A stretch of DNA of 64,000 nucleotides from Chitinophagaceae bacterium (GCA_947454235.1 CANGIY010000001.1:310001-374000); one strand, 5' to 3'; positions 45,201 to 53,194 are shown, counted from the first letter of the stretch. The notes: generated from the letters alone by a model not told the origin. Numbers and translations are program-made.

Positions 45201-46838
45201 TGCTCTGTCGCAACCTATACCCCACGGGTTATTCAACATTGCCATTGTTGCAATTCCTCCATCACCTCCAAAACCAGCTGTACCGGTGCCAGCAAAAGTA
45301 TAGACCCTGCCTCCCGCAGTAATTTTATAGACCATGTTTGAATTGAAATCTACAAAAAACAAATTTCCCCTTTTGTCAGACGCCAGTCCATTGGCTCCCA
45401 TAGTTTGGGTATAAATTGCTCTGCTACCATCTACTGTCGATCCTACAAATCCGTTACCAATAATTGAAACAATGGTCGCGCAACCGCGAGGTTTTACCTC
45501 CAATGGCCATGTGCGTGCAATAGTGCCGCATACCGAGTTAATACTGTAACTAATATTTACAGTACCAATAGAGCTGCCAACGTTGCGCCCAGTTGAAGAA
45601 AGCGTTGTGATTGTGGAATCTTCGCTGGTCCATACTCCACTCGTTGTTGCATTAGAAAGTGTTATGGTATCGCCCAGAAAAAGCTCATGCACTCCGGTGA
45701 TGTTTTCAAAAGGTACTGAAGCGTTTTTTATGAGTCTGATTCGGTGGTTGAGATTATCTGCTATTGTAATTCCGTTTACACGATTGAACGAGAGCCCATA
45801 AATACTATTAAAAGCAGTGCTATCGGCAAGTAAATTGTCGCCATTGAAACCCGTTGAGGTTTGGCCGGCATATTTGTTTATTTTTCTGTCAGGTGTTATT
45901 ACCCTGATGGTTGCACCATTTGACACATAAATATTTTGGGCGGTATCTATTGCTATGCTGCTACAAGCGACAGCAGCCATAAAAGCAGGACCGCCATTAC
46001 CTGTTACACCATTAGTACCCGTTCCTGCATAAGTAGATATGTTACCTGAGGTGTTAATGACTCTAACCCTATTATTCCCTGCATCAGTAAAGTAAAGATT
46101 GCCTGCATTGTCAAAAACCAGATCTTGTGGCTTATTGAGCCTTGCGCTTGTAGCTGCACTTCCATCTCCCGAAAAGGCACCTCTGGTACCTGCAGTGTCA
46201 ACAAATACTCCAGAGCCGGCGATTGTTGAAATAGTACCGTCTGTCGCAATCTTTCTGATTCTATGATTGAACTGGTCGACCGCAAAAATGTTTCCTGAGG
46301 CATCGGTAGCTAGCGCAGTTACATTTGTAAAAGTCGCTGTGGTCGCCGCACCTCCATCACCACTAAATCCCCGATTTAACCGACCTGCAATGGTAGATAT
46401 TCTTCCTGTGCCTTCAATTTTACGAATCAATGTGCCGCCGTGGTCAGAGAAATAGATGTTGCCGCTACCATCAATAGCCAGGGCAACCGGGTTGTTTAAT
46501 CTGGCATTGGTTGCATTGCCACCGTCGCCCGAATAACCTGCACTATCTTTCCCGGCAATTGTGGTAACAATTCCCGAGCCATTCACTTTTCTGATGCGGT
46601 TATTGCTAAAGTCGGTGAAGTACATATTTCCTGCACCATCGTAGGCTATGTGACGAGGGTTAGCAATGTCGGCTGAAGTTGCCGCACTCCCATCGCCGCT
46701 AAATGATGCAGATCCTGATCCGCAAATGGTTGTTGCATAACTGCAATTAAAAACAGTTTGAGCAGGAGTATGTGTAGATAAGGTCAAAATCAGCAGAATC
46801 AATCCTAATAGGCGATTCAATTTGCAGGTTGTTGGCAT
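42279..46838 (-). CDS. T9SS-secreted protein with two NHL propellers and two-cysteine Ig-like modules
   Basis: Secreted protein of 1519 residues. Order: signal peptide (1-27, ending HTPAQ); six NHL repeats (about 35-375); one Ig-like module (about 378-452, TSGVWTSEDSTITTL ... SVCGTIART); six more NHL repeats (about 455-790); six Ig-like modules (about 792-1250) with one Cys near each end; two tail Ig domains (IKWYINNTFISAG, YQWFHNNAPVAGAT); and a type A sorting domain (about 1435-1519, LSPNPNKGAFDLNG). Both NHL sets count six, which fits two closed propellers. The tail pair and sorting domain resemble those of the neighbouring protein at 37023-42059. It is a shorter relative of the 4195- and 1788-residue proteins. 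Confidence 0.92.
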   Translation of the reverse strand: MPTTCKLNRLLGLILLILTLSTHTPAQTVFNCSYATTICGSGSASFSGDGSAATSADIANPRHIAYDGAGNMYFTDFSNNRIRKVNGSGIVTTIAGKDSAGYSGDGGNATNARLNNPVALAIDGSGNIYFSDHGGTLIRKIEGTGRISTIAGRLNRGFSGDGGAATTATFTNVTALATDASGNIFAVDQFNHRIRKIATDGTISTIAGSGVFVDTAGTRGAFSGDGSAATSARLNKPQDLVFDNAGNLYFTDAGNNRVRVINTSGNISTYAGTGTNGVTGNGGPAFMAAVACSSIAIDTAQNIYVSNGATIRVITPDRKINKYAGQTSTGFNGDNLLADSTAFNSIYGLSFNRVNGITIADNLNHRIRLIKNASVPFENITGVHELFLGDTITLSNATTSGVWTSEDSTITTLSSTGRNVGSSIGTVNISYSINSVCGTIARTWPLEVKPRGCATIVSIIGNGFVGSTVDGSRAIYTQTMGANGLASDKRGNLFFVDFNSNMVYKITAGGRVYTFAGTGTAGFGGDGGIATMAMLNNPWGIGCDRAGNVFIADRGNHRIRKVDTNGIITTVAGSGARGASGDGGSATAAQLNFPMDVEVARDGTLYIADAINNKIRKVNTSGIITTFAGRTAGGFSGDGRAATAAQMFVPEAVSLAQNGDLYIADQGNSAVRKVNSAGIIYTVAGNGSAGYGGDGGPATASRLSGPNGLCFDQSGNLYISDLSNERVRKIDTAGIITTFGGDGTSGYRGDDSSVSYARFNHLSDVCTDEKGNIYISDLANSRIRKVYTGLPQIAPIEGISVLCAGSRQILHELYAGGTWACNPSSVATISTTGEIFAIGTGVAAVRYSLTNTCGSSSVLDSVHVLNSIDAGTISSSTLCEGASTTISSTGASGPGTWVVTNANATISTTGAITGRHAGTDTVFYIVSALCGSDTAISTITVNPLPHAGILTGAVSVCAFDSITISASLPGGVFAATNSRGIFRDSIFRGVTRGLDTVLYIVRNTCGADTTKRTITIDSLPNSGIVSGPTFICAGSRGTCTSSVSGGSWGWSDSSIASVSGTTSLSINALTAGTEVVRYIVSGTCGSAVSEHSITLRANPSAGFITGATILCAGNSTDYTSSVVGGSWSTTGSSATISTVGHLYAVSPGGDSVKYTYSDGYCTSATSKHIEIYPVPHSGAIVGPDTICRGVPTLFVDTATGGAWTMSNLRARITTGGELTGISAGLDTIRYTVANACSTVIATHRVFIQEPTTPTITMNGLNIHPCVDLNDTLTADFTHGGHIPSIKWYINNTFISAGTSLLYHPVFGDWVKVVLRSDEFCLTSDSASEAIQNSSNSNVTPLITASTLEDTISAPGTVFTFNAEVTYGGRVPTYQWFHNNAPVAGATSNTWTLTNYYPGSVFVVLTSDLPCVTHSVDTSNTINIYTTTGLETNSLKSNLITLSPNPNKGAFDLNGLFMQGAYNIKVFDIVGKCVFERTYDIVTPTQAISVAPETALINGNYFVHFTGQNLQQTFKIVVEK

Positions 46839-46921
46839 ACAAGGTTTTATGTCAGCAGAAAGTATTTAAAAAAGTGTGCAATAATATGAAGATTTTTTAG
46901 GAGGCTTTACCGTATTTTCAC

Positions 46922-47086
46922 GTTAGGAACGTTGATTAAATAAAGTGTATCAAATTACGCAGTTATTTTTCTTTTTTGCAAGGCGAAAAATCTGCTAATA
47001 GTGGGCTATTTAAAGACTTTTTCAACAAAGCAAAAATGGGAAAGAACTGCGTAAGTTGGTATACTTTATTTATTCATCGTTCCTTA
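46922..47086. repeat. Long imperfect palindrome, copy B of a dispersed stem-loop element
   Basis: About 164 bp. The left arm from 46923 and the right arm ending at 47086 match as reverse complements with 6 differences in 42; the best 28 bp are 46937-46964 with 47045-47072, including TTACGCAGTT/AACTGCGTAA. The inner parts TTTTTGC/GCAAAAA and GAAAAATCT/AGA(c)TTTTTC and a tip of AATAG/CTATT complete the hairpin. It fills most of the 310-bp divergent gap between the NHL protein gene and the cytochrome gene. Confidence 0.8.
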
Positions 47087-47148
47087 GGGGCAAATCTTTC
47101 CTAATTTCGTGGATTCATTAGATAATTTCTTTTCTTTGAAGTGAATTT

Positions 47149-49101
47149 ATGAGGCGAACACTGATCAAATTTTTGGTTCTTAGCCCTTTGGGTATCCTGT
47201 TTTTTTTGCCTTACTTCAATTGTTCGTTTCAACCAAAATCTGAAGAGCATCCCGAGTCGCCGTGGAAGAATGTTTACAATCCCGATGCTAAGTATGTTGG
47301 TATGCAAACATGCCGCGGTTGCCACTCGGAAGTGTATAACACGTTTATGGAAACAGGCATGGGGAAATCGTTTGACCATGCTACTAAACAAAAATCAGCA
47401 GCCGATTTTTCGCCTGAACACGCATTGGTGTACGACTCGGTGCTCGACTACTATTACCACCCTTACTGGAATGGAGATACACTATACATTCAGGAATTCA
47501 GGCTGGCGGGTAAAGACACCATTCATTCCCACACCCAGAAGATTGATTACATCATAGGTTCGGGGCAACATACCAACTCGCACTTGTTCAATGTAAACGG
47601 ATATGTTTATCAGGCACCCATTACTTTCTATACACAAAAGAAACGTTGGGATCTTGCTCCGGGTTTTGAAAAGGGTGCCAACAGCAGGTTCTCCAGAATG
47701 ATTCAGTTAGAGTGCATGAGTTGCCACAATGGCTACCCTGAATTTGTTGAAGGATCAGAGAATAAGTATAAGACCATAAAGACAGGTATTGATTGTGAGC
47801 GTTGTCATGGCCCGGGCTCTTTGCACGTTGCTGATAAAATGGCGGGCAAAGTAGTTGACACGTCAAAAGGCCCTGACTATACAATTGTTAACCCACGCCG
47901 TCTTTCAACCGAACTACAAAACAATGTTTGCCAACGCTGCCACCTGCAAGGCATCACTGTGCTTAACGACGGCAAATCGTTTTTTGATTTCAGACCAGGT
48001 ATGAAGCTTTCTGAGGTAATGAATGTGTACATGCCTGAATACGAAGGAGCCGGCGATAAAATGATTATGGCTTCGCATGTTGAGCGCATGAAGAAAAGCC
48101 GCTGTTATGTAGAATCAGGTAAAATGAGCTGTATTAACTGCCATAATCCGCATGTGAGCGTTAAAGCAACTCCCCGTGTCCAATACCTGAATGCTTGTGC
48201 CGGCTGCCATAGCGGTGCAGGGGTCACATCAAAATGCAAGGAGCAGGAAGCAATAAGAATGGCGGAAAACAATGATTGTATAAGATGCCACATGCCCCGC
48301 AACGGGAGTATTGATATTCCGCACGTAGCAGTTACCGATCACTACATTCGTAGAAAGCCTGCTAACGACACGCTGAAGAAAAACATTACAGCATTTTTGG
48401 GTATGCAGTGCTTCAACAATAACAATACAGGTGAAATCTCACACGCCCGTGGGTTTATTGAGTTTTATGAGCGTTATACACCTTCGCCGGGCTTGCTCGA
48501 TTCAGCAGAAGCGCATTTGGCAAAGGAGGTAAAAACAGAACAAGGCGAAAAGCAAAACCGGGATTTAATCAGGATTCAGTTTTTGCGCAACAAGTACAAC
48601 GAAGTTGTTCAATTGGCTACAGGTCTTAAGCCTGAAACGGTAAATGACGCATGGACTTGTTACCGTGTTGGTGAGGCGATGCACAAAACTGGGGCTTCGA
48701 AAGATGCGCTCGCGTGGTACCAACGGGCAATTGCGCTTTGGCCGTTTTCGCTTGACTTTCAGTTTAAGTTAGGAACTTGCCAGATCGCGTGCGGAGATAT
48801 TTCTGCGGCTAAAAAGGTATTTACATTCATTCTCTCAGAAAACCCTAACCATATTGGTGCCAATCGCTCGCAAGGCTTTATAGCGATGCAGGAAAACAGT
48901 GATGGCGAAGCACATAACTACATGCTTCGTTGTTTAGAATTAGACCCTGATGATGAATTGAATCTGGTGAATTTGGCTGTGTTGATGCACAAACAAAACC
49001 GGGATGCTGATGCAGAAAGGTATTTAAAACACCTACTGACCAAACATCCCGGGAATGAGCAGGCAAAAGCAATGATGCAATACCTGCAAAAAAGAAATTA
49101 A
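47149..49101 (+). CDS. Heptahaem c-type cytochrome with TPR tail
   Basis: Exported protein of 650 residues. An N-terminal hydrophobic signal or anchor (LIKFLVLSPLGILFFLPYF) precedes seven CxxCH haem-binding motifs: CRGCH (55-59), CMSCH, CERCH, CQRCH, CINCH, CAGCH and CIRCH, all before about residue 390. From about 430 onward helical repeats with TPR character follow (AWYQRAIALWPFSLDFQFKLG, LVNLAVLMHKQNRDADAERYL). Such multihaem-TPR proteins are related to cytochrome c554/nitrite-reductase-like families; electron donor, acceptor and substrate cannot be told from the sequence. It stands alone on plus and its stop codon abuts that of the next gene. Confidence 0.88.
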   Translation: MRRTLIKFLVLSPLGILFFLPYFNCSFQPKSEEHPESPWKNVYNPDAKYVGMQTCRGCHSEVYNTFMETGMGKSFDHATKQKSAADFSPEHALVYDSVLDYYYHPYWNGDTLYIQEFRLAGKDTIHSHTQKIDYIIGSGQHTNSHLFNVNGYVYQAPITFYTQKKRWDLAPGFEKGANSRFSRMIQLECMSCHNGYPEFVEGSENKYKTIKTGIDCERCHGPGSLHVADKMAGKVVDTSKGPDYTIVNPRRLSTELQNNVCQRCHLQGITVLNDGKSFFDFRPGMKLSEVMNVYMPEYEGAGDKMIMASHVERMKKSRCYVESGKMSCINCHNPHVSVKATPRVQYLNACAGCHSGAGVTSKCKEQEAIRMAENNDCIRCHMPRNGSIDIPHVAVTDHYIRRKPANDTLKKNITAFLGMQCFNNNNTGEISHARGFIEFYERYTPSPGLLDSAEAHLAKEVKTEQGEKQNRDLIRIQFLRNKYNEVVQLATGLKPETVNDAWTCYRVGEAMHKTGASKDALAWYQRAIALWPFSLDFQFKLGTCQIACGDISAAKKVFTFILSENPNHIGANRSQGFIAMQENSDGEAHNYMLRCLELDPDDELNLVNLAVLMHKQNRDADAERYLKHLLTKHPGNEQAKAMMQYLQKRN

Positions 49102-49767
49102 CTAGAACCTGTAACCGAATTTGAAGCCACCTTGTACCAAAGTTTGCATTGGCTTGCGGTCGCCGCCTTCATAGTTCAGATAAGTAAAGCCAAGACCAAA
49201 CTCAATACCGATGTATGTTTTTGGAGAAGGCGTAATATTCAAAGAGTTATTCACTAAAATACCAAACACTGTTTTTGACACAGTTTCTTCAGTGTAATTT
49301 GAATAAGGGTAGTTGCCGTAGTTAGTTTGTGTCTTTTGACCAGCACCTAACACCAATGAAGGTCCAATTGCATATTTTACTTTACCGAAGGCTGATTTTG
49401 GGTAGATTTTAATGCCTGGATAAACATAAAACATCGGGTCTTCATTAGTTTGCCTTCCTAATGCATCAGAATTATTCATATTGAATGTAGCTGAGAATGG
49501 CAACTGGAAAGAAAGAATACCGTCTTTGTCTAATAATTTTTCCCAACTGAGAGAAAGACCGATACCGTTTTCAGAAAAATGGAAGGGAGAAAATCCAACA
49601 ACATTTGATCCCGCGATTTTACCAGCGCAGCAATGAGGAGAAACAGAGTTAAGGTTAGGATCGTTTATTTCATTGCCATTTTCGTCAGAACTGCGCACTG
49701 TTTGTGCAAAAGTGTTCAAACTCATAAGAGTAAGAGCGAAAGCGGCGGTAAGTTTTAGAGTTTTCAT
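49102..49767 (-). CDS. Exported beta-barrel-like protein, function unknown
   Basis: Protein of 221 residues with a clear signal peptide (1-22, ending NTFAQ). The mature part has alternating hydrophobic residues and ends in GGFKFGYRF, a terminal aromatic suited to outer-membrane beta-barrels. Two adjacent cysteines (SPHCCAGK) lie near the mature N-terminus. I recognise no named family. Its stop codon directly follows that of the convergent cytochrome gene, with no room for a terminator. Confidence 0.65.
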   Translation of the reverse strand: MKTLKLTAAFALTLMSLNTFAQTVRSSDENGNEINDPNLNSVSPHCCAGKIAGSNVVGFSPFHFSENGIGLSLSWEKLLDKDGILSFQLPFSATFNMNNSDALGRQTNEDPMFYVYPGIKIYPKSAFGKVKYAIGPSLVLGAGQKTQTNYGNYPYSNYTEETVSKTVFGILVNNSLNITPSPKTYIGIEFGLGFTYLNYEGGDRKPMQTLVQGGFKFGYRF

Positions 49768-49804
49768 TGGATTATTTTTTAGTGATTTACTACATTAATC
49801 GTGC

Positions 49805-49812
49805 CAAAGGTA
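49805..49812 (-). promoter_or_regulatory. -7 element TAccTTTG of the barrel-like gene
   Basis: Exact TAnnTTTG match on the minus strand, about 37 bp before ATG 49767. Confidence 0.55.
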
Positions 49813-49855
49813 AAAGAATACTTAAAAAAAACATTTGATTTTTGTCAAGTTCTTG

Positions 49856-50506
49856 CTATTTAGCGATGTTTTTTTTCAAAATCTCCAAAAAATGGGTTCT
49901 GGGAATCATTTTAGCGCCCAAACTCTCTAAATGTTCAGTATAAACCTGACAGTCGATTAATTGAACGTTTAATGATTTCAAATATTGTACCCAATTAATG
50001 AAAGCGAATTTGCTAGAATTACTACTATGCGAAAACATGCTTTCACCAAAAAAGATTCGATCCATTAAAATGCCATAGAGCCCGCCAACCAGTTTGCCGT
50101 CTTCCCAAGCTTCCGCGCTGTGTGCGTAGCCATGTTTATGCATGTTCATGTAGGCATTCACCACATCGTCACTTATCCATGTACCATCTTGTCCGGGTCT
50201 AGGTGCATTTTTACAATTTCTAATCACATGTTCAAAAGCCGTATTGTGCCTGAATTCAAACTTATCGCTTCGCAATATCTGTTTCATGCTCTTACTTACT
50301 TTCAGTTCCTCGGGGTAAAGAACAAATCGTGGGTCGGGGCACCACCACAATGGCGGTTCACCTTCACTGTACCAAGGGAAAATGCCGTTCTCGTAAGCAA
50401 GTACCAGCCTTTCAAGGCTCAGGTCGCCACCAATAGCCAGCAGCCCATCGTCCATGGCTAGGTCTTGTTTTGGAAACCAGATTTTATTTTTTTGCAGCAA
50501 TATCAT
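49856..50506 (-). CDS. aat: Leucyl/phenylalanyl-tRNA--protein transferase
   Basis: Enzyme of 216 residues that adds Leu or Phe from charged tRNA to N-terminal Lys/Arg of proteins, marking them for ClpAP under the N-end rule. Family motifs: FPKQDLAMDDGLLAIGGDLSLERL, AYENGIFPWYSEGEPPLWWCPDPRFVL (the aminoacyl-binding WxxPxxR region), HSAEAWEDGKLVGGLYGI, FGESMFSH and IDCQVYTEHLESLGAKMIPR. The start is ATG 50506; three codons upstream are also open. It follows the HxlR gene after a short gap, so its transcription may depend on that promoter. Confidence 0.93.
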   Translation of the reverse strand: MILLQKNKIWFPKQDLAMDDGLLAIGGDLSLERLVLAYENGIFPWYSEGEPPLWWCPDPRFVLYPEELKVSKSMKQILRSDKFEFRHNTAFEHVIRNCKNAPRPGQDGTWISDDVVNAYMNMHKHGYAHSAEAWEDGKLVGGLYGILMDRIFFGESMFSHSSNSSKFAFINWVQYLKSLNVQLIDCQVYTEHLESLGAKMIPRTHFLEILKKNIAK

Positions 50507-50523
50507 GCAACGCAAATATCCGA

Positions 50524-50853
50524 TTATTCTTTCTCAAATTTCGAGCCGTAGTTACTCATTGCCTGCATAATTGGCAATAGCGTCAGTCCTTCTTCAGTGA
50601 GTGCATATTCAACCTTTGGTGGAATGTTGCTCATCACAGTCCGGCTCACAACTCCGTTTTCTTCCAGTTCTTTAAGCACCTGACTCAACATTTTATCATT
50701 GATGGTCACCAGTGTCTTTTTGAGTTCGCTGAATCGCATGGCGCCATTCCTCAAATTCCAGATCACAATACCTTTCCACCTACCGCCTACAATACTCAGC
50801 GTCAGGTCAACCGGGCAGTAATAATAAGTGCCGTTGACAAAATATGTTTTCAT
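50524..50853 (-). CDS. HxlR family winged-helix regulator
   Basis: MarR-like winged-helix regulator of 109 residues. The family core is clear: CPVDLTLSIVGGRWKGIVIWNL (with Cys13 at the position used for thiol sensing in several HxlR proteins), the recognition region RFSELKKTLVTINDKMLSQVLKELEENGVVSR, and a beta wing VEYALTEEG. HxlR proteins usually bind inverted repeats in their own divergent promoter and respond to electrophiles or oxidants. A 40-bp perfect palindrome lies 35 bp upstream, between this gene and the SnoaL-like gene, and is the obvious operator. The sensed signal is not deducible. Confidence 0.9.
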   Translation of the reverse strand: MKTYFVNGTYYYCPVDLTLSIVGGRWKGIVIWNLRNGAMRFSELKKTLVTINDKMLSQVLKELEENGVVSRTVMSNIPPKVEYALTEEGLTLLPIMQAMSNYGSKFEKE

Positions 50854-50857
50854 TGTG

Positions 50858-50865
50858 CAAAGTTA
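50858..50865 (-). promoter_or_regulatory. -7 element TAacTTTG of the HxlR gene
   Basis: Exact consensus match on minus, 4 bp before ATG 50853, so the message is predicted to be leaderless or nearly so. The palindrome begins 23 bp upstream and covers the -33 region. Confidence 0.7.
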
Positions 50866-50887
50866 CTTTTTGCTTTCCTTCATGGGC

Positions 50888-50927
50888 GTACTTACCAATT
50901 TGAAAGCGCTTTCAAATTGGTAAGTAC
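50888..50927. promoter_or_regulatory. 40-bp perfect palindrome, probable HxlR operator
   Basis: Arms of 20 bp with no spacer, centred between 50907 and 50908; the left arm is GTACTTACCAATTTGAAAGC. Every position pairs. It sits between divergent promoters. Confidence 0.85.
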
Positions 50928-50951
50928 CTGTTATTGGGTAATTGAGCGACC

Positions 50952-50959
50952 TAGTTTTG
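50952..50959 (+). promoter_or_regulatory. -7 element TAgtTTTG of the SnoaL-like gene
   Basis: Exact TAnnTTTG match 18 bp before ATG 50978. A TTG at 50934-50936 gives a short 15-bp spacer, so the promoter may be weak without regulation. Confidence 0.6.
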
Positions 50960-50977
50960 TGCCATCAAAAAAGAGAT

Positions 50978-51448
50978 ATGGAAAAAGAACAAGTTAAACA
51001 GACGGCACTCAATGTATCACTCGCGATTTTAGACGGCAGATGGTCTGATTTGGATAAATTGCTTGATGACAATTTCACCTATACCGGAGATGGATTCGTG
51101 TTCAATAAAGATGAGTACATAGGGTTCATGCAAGACATGAAGCAGGCCTTCTCCGGGTTGAAAATGCAATTCCCGAATATAGTTGTAGATGGCAACATGG
51201 CGTCCATTCGCTTCGTGAGCACAGCGGTAAACACCGGCAAATTCATGGGGGCACCGGCCAACAAGAAAAACCTTGAAGTGCACGGCATTTTCATGCGCAG
51301 GGTTGAAAACGGAAAAGTAATGCAGGAATGGCAAACCACCGATTTACTGGGTGTTATGAGGCAAATAGGATTTGGCGCACTGTTCGGGTATTCAGTTTTT
51401 GTAGGTTTGTTCAATGTGAATCAACCGCGCCCTAAAAGGAAATTTTAA
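50978..51448 (+). CDS. SnoaL-like (NTF2-fold) protein
   Basis: Protein of about 156 residues with an alpha-plus-beta NTF2-type fold: an N-terminal helix (QTALNVSLAILDGRWSDLDKLL), FTYTGDGFVFNKDEYIGFMQDM, IRFVSTAVNTGKFMGAPANKKNLEVHGIFMRRVENGKVMQEWQTTD. The VHGIFMRRVENGKVMQEWQ stretch is the most typical part of SnoaL-like and ester-cyclase families. ATG 50978 is preferred to the TTG at 50942 because the upstream promoter element lies in between. Probably a small-molecule isomerase or cyclase, or a ligand-binding protein, controlled by the divergent HxlR regulator. Confidence 0.8.
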   Translation: MEKEQVKQTALNVSLAILDGRWSDLDKLLDDNFTYTGDGFVFNKDEYIGFMQDMKQAFSGLKMQFPNIVVDGNMASIRFVSTAVNTGKFMGAPANKKNLEVHGIFMRRVENGKVMQEWQTTDLLGVMRQIGFGALFGYSVFVGLFNVNQPRPKRKF

Positions 51449-51469
51449 GTTTTGGCAGGTAAATAAAAG

Positions 51470-52576
51470 CTAGTTAATGCGGTAGTACTTACCCGGCAGG
51501 GTTTTGAGAATGCCCGTCATTTCAAGCTGCAATAACGTTGCTGCAAGGGTTGAACTTGAAAGCCCGGTGTAATGATAAAATTCATCAGCGTGAACCATGT
51601 CTTTTGACTGTAGCAGGTCTACAATTTTTTGCTCATCGGGGCTAAAATTGATGAATAGTTTTTGTTGCACCGGTTTTTTCTTGTTTTTGTCTTGCCAACC
51701 CATCATTTCAATGAGGTCGTCGGCATTTGTAATCATGCCTGCAATATTTGTTCTAATCAAATCGTTGCATCCGGCACTTCGGGCGTCAGTAATCCTGCCG
51801 GGGTAGGCAGCCACTTCACGGTTGTATCCACTTGCCATTCTTGCGGTTATGAGGGCACCACCGGTGCTATTGCTTTCAACGACCACGGTAACATCGGCGA
51901 GCCCGGCTACAATCCGATTGCGCATTGGGAAATTGGAGCGGTCGGGTATGGTGCCGGAAATAAATTCTGTCATCACGCCACCGTTTTCCACCATTTGCTT
52001 CGCCAACGATTTATGGTTGGCAGGGTAAATATGATCCATACCATGCCCAAGTACACCTACAGTTGGTAGGCCATGGGTAACACATGTTTTATGAGCTATA
52101 GCATCAATACCCAGTGCCAATCCACTTACAACCAAAAGGTCATCAACGTGTTTCAATCCTATCACAAGTTCCTCGCACAGCTTGTGGCCATAATCGGTAT
52201 TTTTACGCGTACCTACAATAGAGACAATTCTCTTTGCTTCAAAATTCGCATTGCCTTTAAAGTAAAGTAATACAGGTGCGTCAGAACATTGATTGAGGCG
52301 AGTGGGGTAGTTGCCCCCCAGCCTATAAGTTTTAATATTATTGCGTACAACAAACGAAACTTCCTGTTCCGCACGTTTGAGTATTTCGGGGTCTTTAAAA
52401 ACTTTAGCCTTTACCTCGCCAATTCCGTCTATCAGTTTTATTTCTTTGAGTGGGGCAGCAAAAACATTTTTTGCATCGCCAAACCGCTCAATTAATAAGC
52501 GGCTTGTCTTCGCGCCTATTCCGGGCAGAAGGGTGAGGGCAATATCGTACAGCAGTTGTTCGTTTTCTACTATCAT
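51470..52576 (-). CDS. dprA: DNA processing protein DprA
   Basis: Protein of 368 residues that binds incoming single-stranded DNA and loads RecA during natural transformation. An N-terminal helix-hairpin-helix/SAM-like region (LLPGIGAKTSRLLIERFG, IDGIGEVKAKVF) is followed by the Rossmann-like DprA core (SIVGTRKNTDYGHKLCEEL, VVSGLALGIDAIAHK, LPTVGVLGHGMDHIYPANH, FPMRNRIVAGLADVTVVVES, GGALITARMASGYNREVAAYPG) and a C-terminal winged helix (about 310-368). All parts are intact. No other competence gene is nearby. Confidence 0.95.
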   Translation of the reverse strand: MIVENEQLLYDIALTLLPGIGAKTSRLLIERFGDAKNVFAAPLKEIKLIDGIGEVKAKVFKDPEILKRAEQEVSFVVRNNIKTYRLGGNYPTRLNQCSDAPVLLYFKGNANFEAKRIVSIVGTRKNTDYGHKLCEELVIGLKHVDDLLVVSGLALGIDAIAHKTCVTHGLPTVGVLGHGMDHIYPANHKSLAKQMVENGGVMTEFISGTIPDRSNFPMRNRIVAGLADVTVVVESNSTGGALITARMASGYNREVAAYPGRITDARSAGCNDLIRTNIAGMITNADDLIEMMGWQDKNKKKPVQQKLFINFSPDEQKIVDLLQSKDMVHADEFYHYTGLSSSTLAATLLQLEMTGILKTLPGKYYRIN

Positions 52577-52671
52577 TGTAGGGTACTATTGAAAGGTCTT
52601 TTCAATTTTACGCAACATATTTTGCGCAGGCACGGCAAATTATGCATTTTTGTAGGTTCTAAAACAAAGAG

Positions 52672-53130
52672 ATGAGGAAATACTTTTTATTGGTGATAGC
52701 GTGTGTATTTGCTACGGCAGGTTTTGCAGCGAAAAAGAAAAAGACTCAGGCTAAAAAGTCTTCTTCCATCAAATCGGTGGTGTTACACCACCCGGCTTGT
52801 TACGGCAAGTGTCCGGTATATTCACTTGAGTTGTTCAACGATGGTAAGCTGTTATACAATGGAGAGCTATTTGTAGAAAAGAAGGGAAAAGCACAGTTTA
52901 AAGTGAACGCAACAAAGGCGGCATCGTTGTTTAAATTGATGGCTGATTCTAAAATTGATACATGTAGCAAAAGCTATGAACGTCGCATACAAGATATTGC
53001 CGGGTTCTACCTGATAGTCAATTATAAAGACAGTGTAAAGCGAATTTACAATGCCGACATGGGTCCTGAATTTTTACATGAATTATCGGCTGGAATCGAC
53101 AGCCTTTATCAATCAGTGAAGAAAAAATAG
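52672..53130 (+). CDS. Exported DUF6438-like protein
   Basis: Protein of 152 residues. A signal peptide (1-20, ending AGFAA) precedes a Lys-rich stretch and a small domain starting VVLHHPACYGKCPVYSLELFNDGKLLYNG, with a CxxxCPxY core followed by a Gly-rich beta-hairpin. This matches the DUF6438 pattern as I remember it; the function is unknown. The two core cysteines could form a disulfide after export. Closed by the hairpin at 53145-53176. Confidence 0.75.
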   Translation: MRKYFLLVIACVFATAGFAAKKKKTQAKKSSSIKSVVLHHPACYGKCPVYSLELFNDGKLLYNGELFVEKKGKAQFKVNATKAASLFKLMADSKIDTCSKSYERRIQDIAGFYLIVNYKDSVKRIYNADMGPEFLHELSAGIDSLYQSVKKK

Positions 53131-53144
53131 TTCGACTATAAATC

Positions 53145-53176
53145 AAAAAAACTCTGCCGTTGAGCAGAGTTTTTTT
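53145..53176. terminator. Bidirectional terminator
   Basis: 13-bp stem AAAAAAACTCTGC (53145-53157) with GCAGAGTTTTTTT (53164-53176), loop CGTTGA. It serves the DUF6438-like gene (plus) and the oxidase operon (minus). Confidence 0.9.
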
Positions 53177-53194
53177 GTGCGTATGAAATCACCA

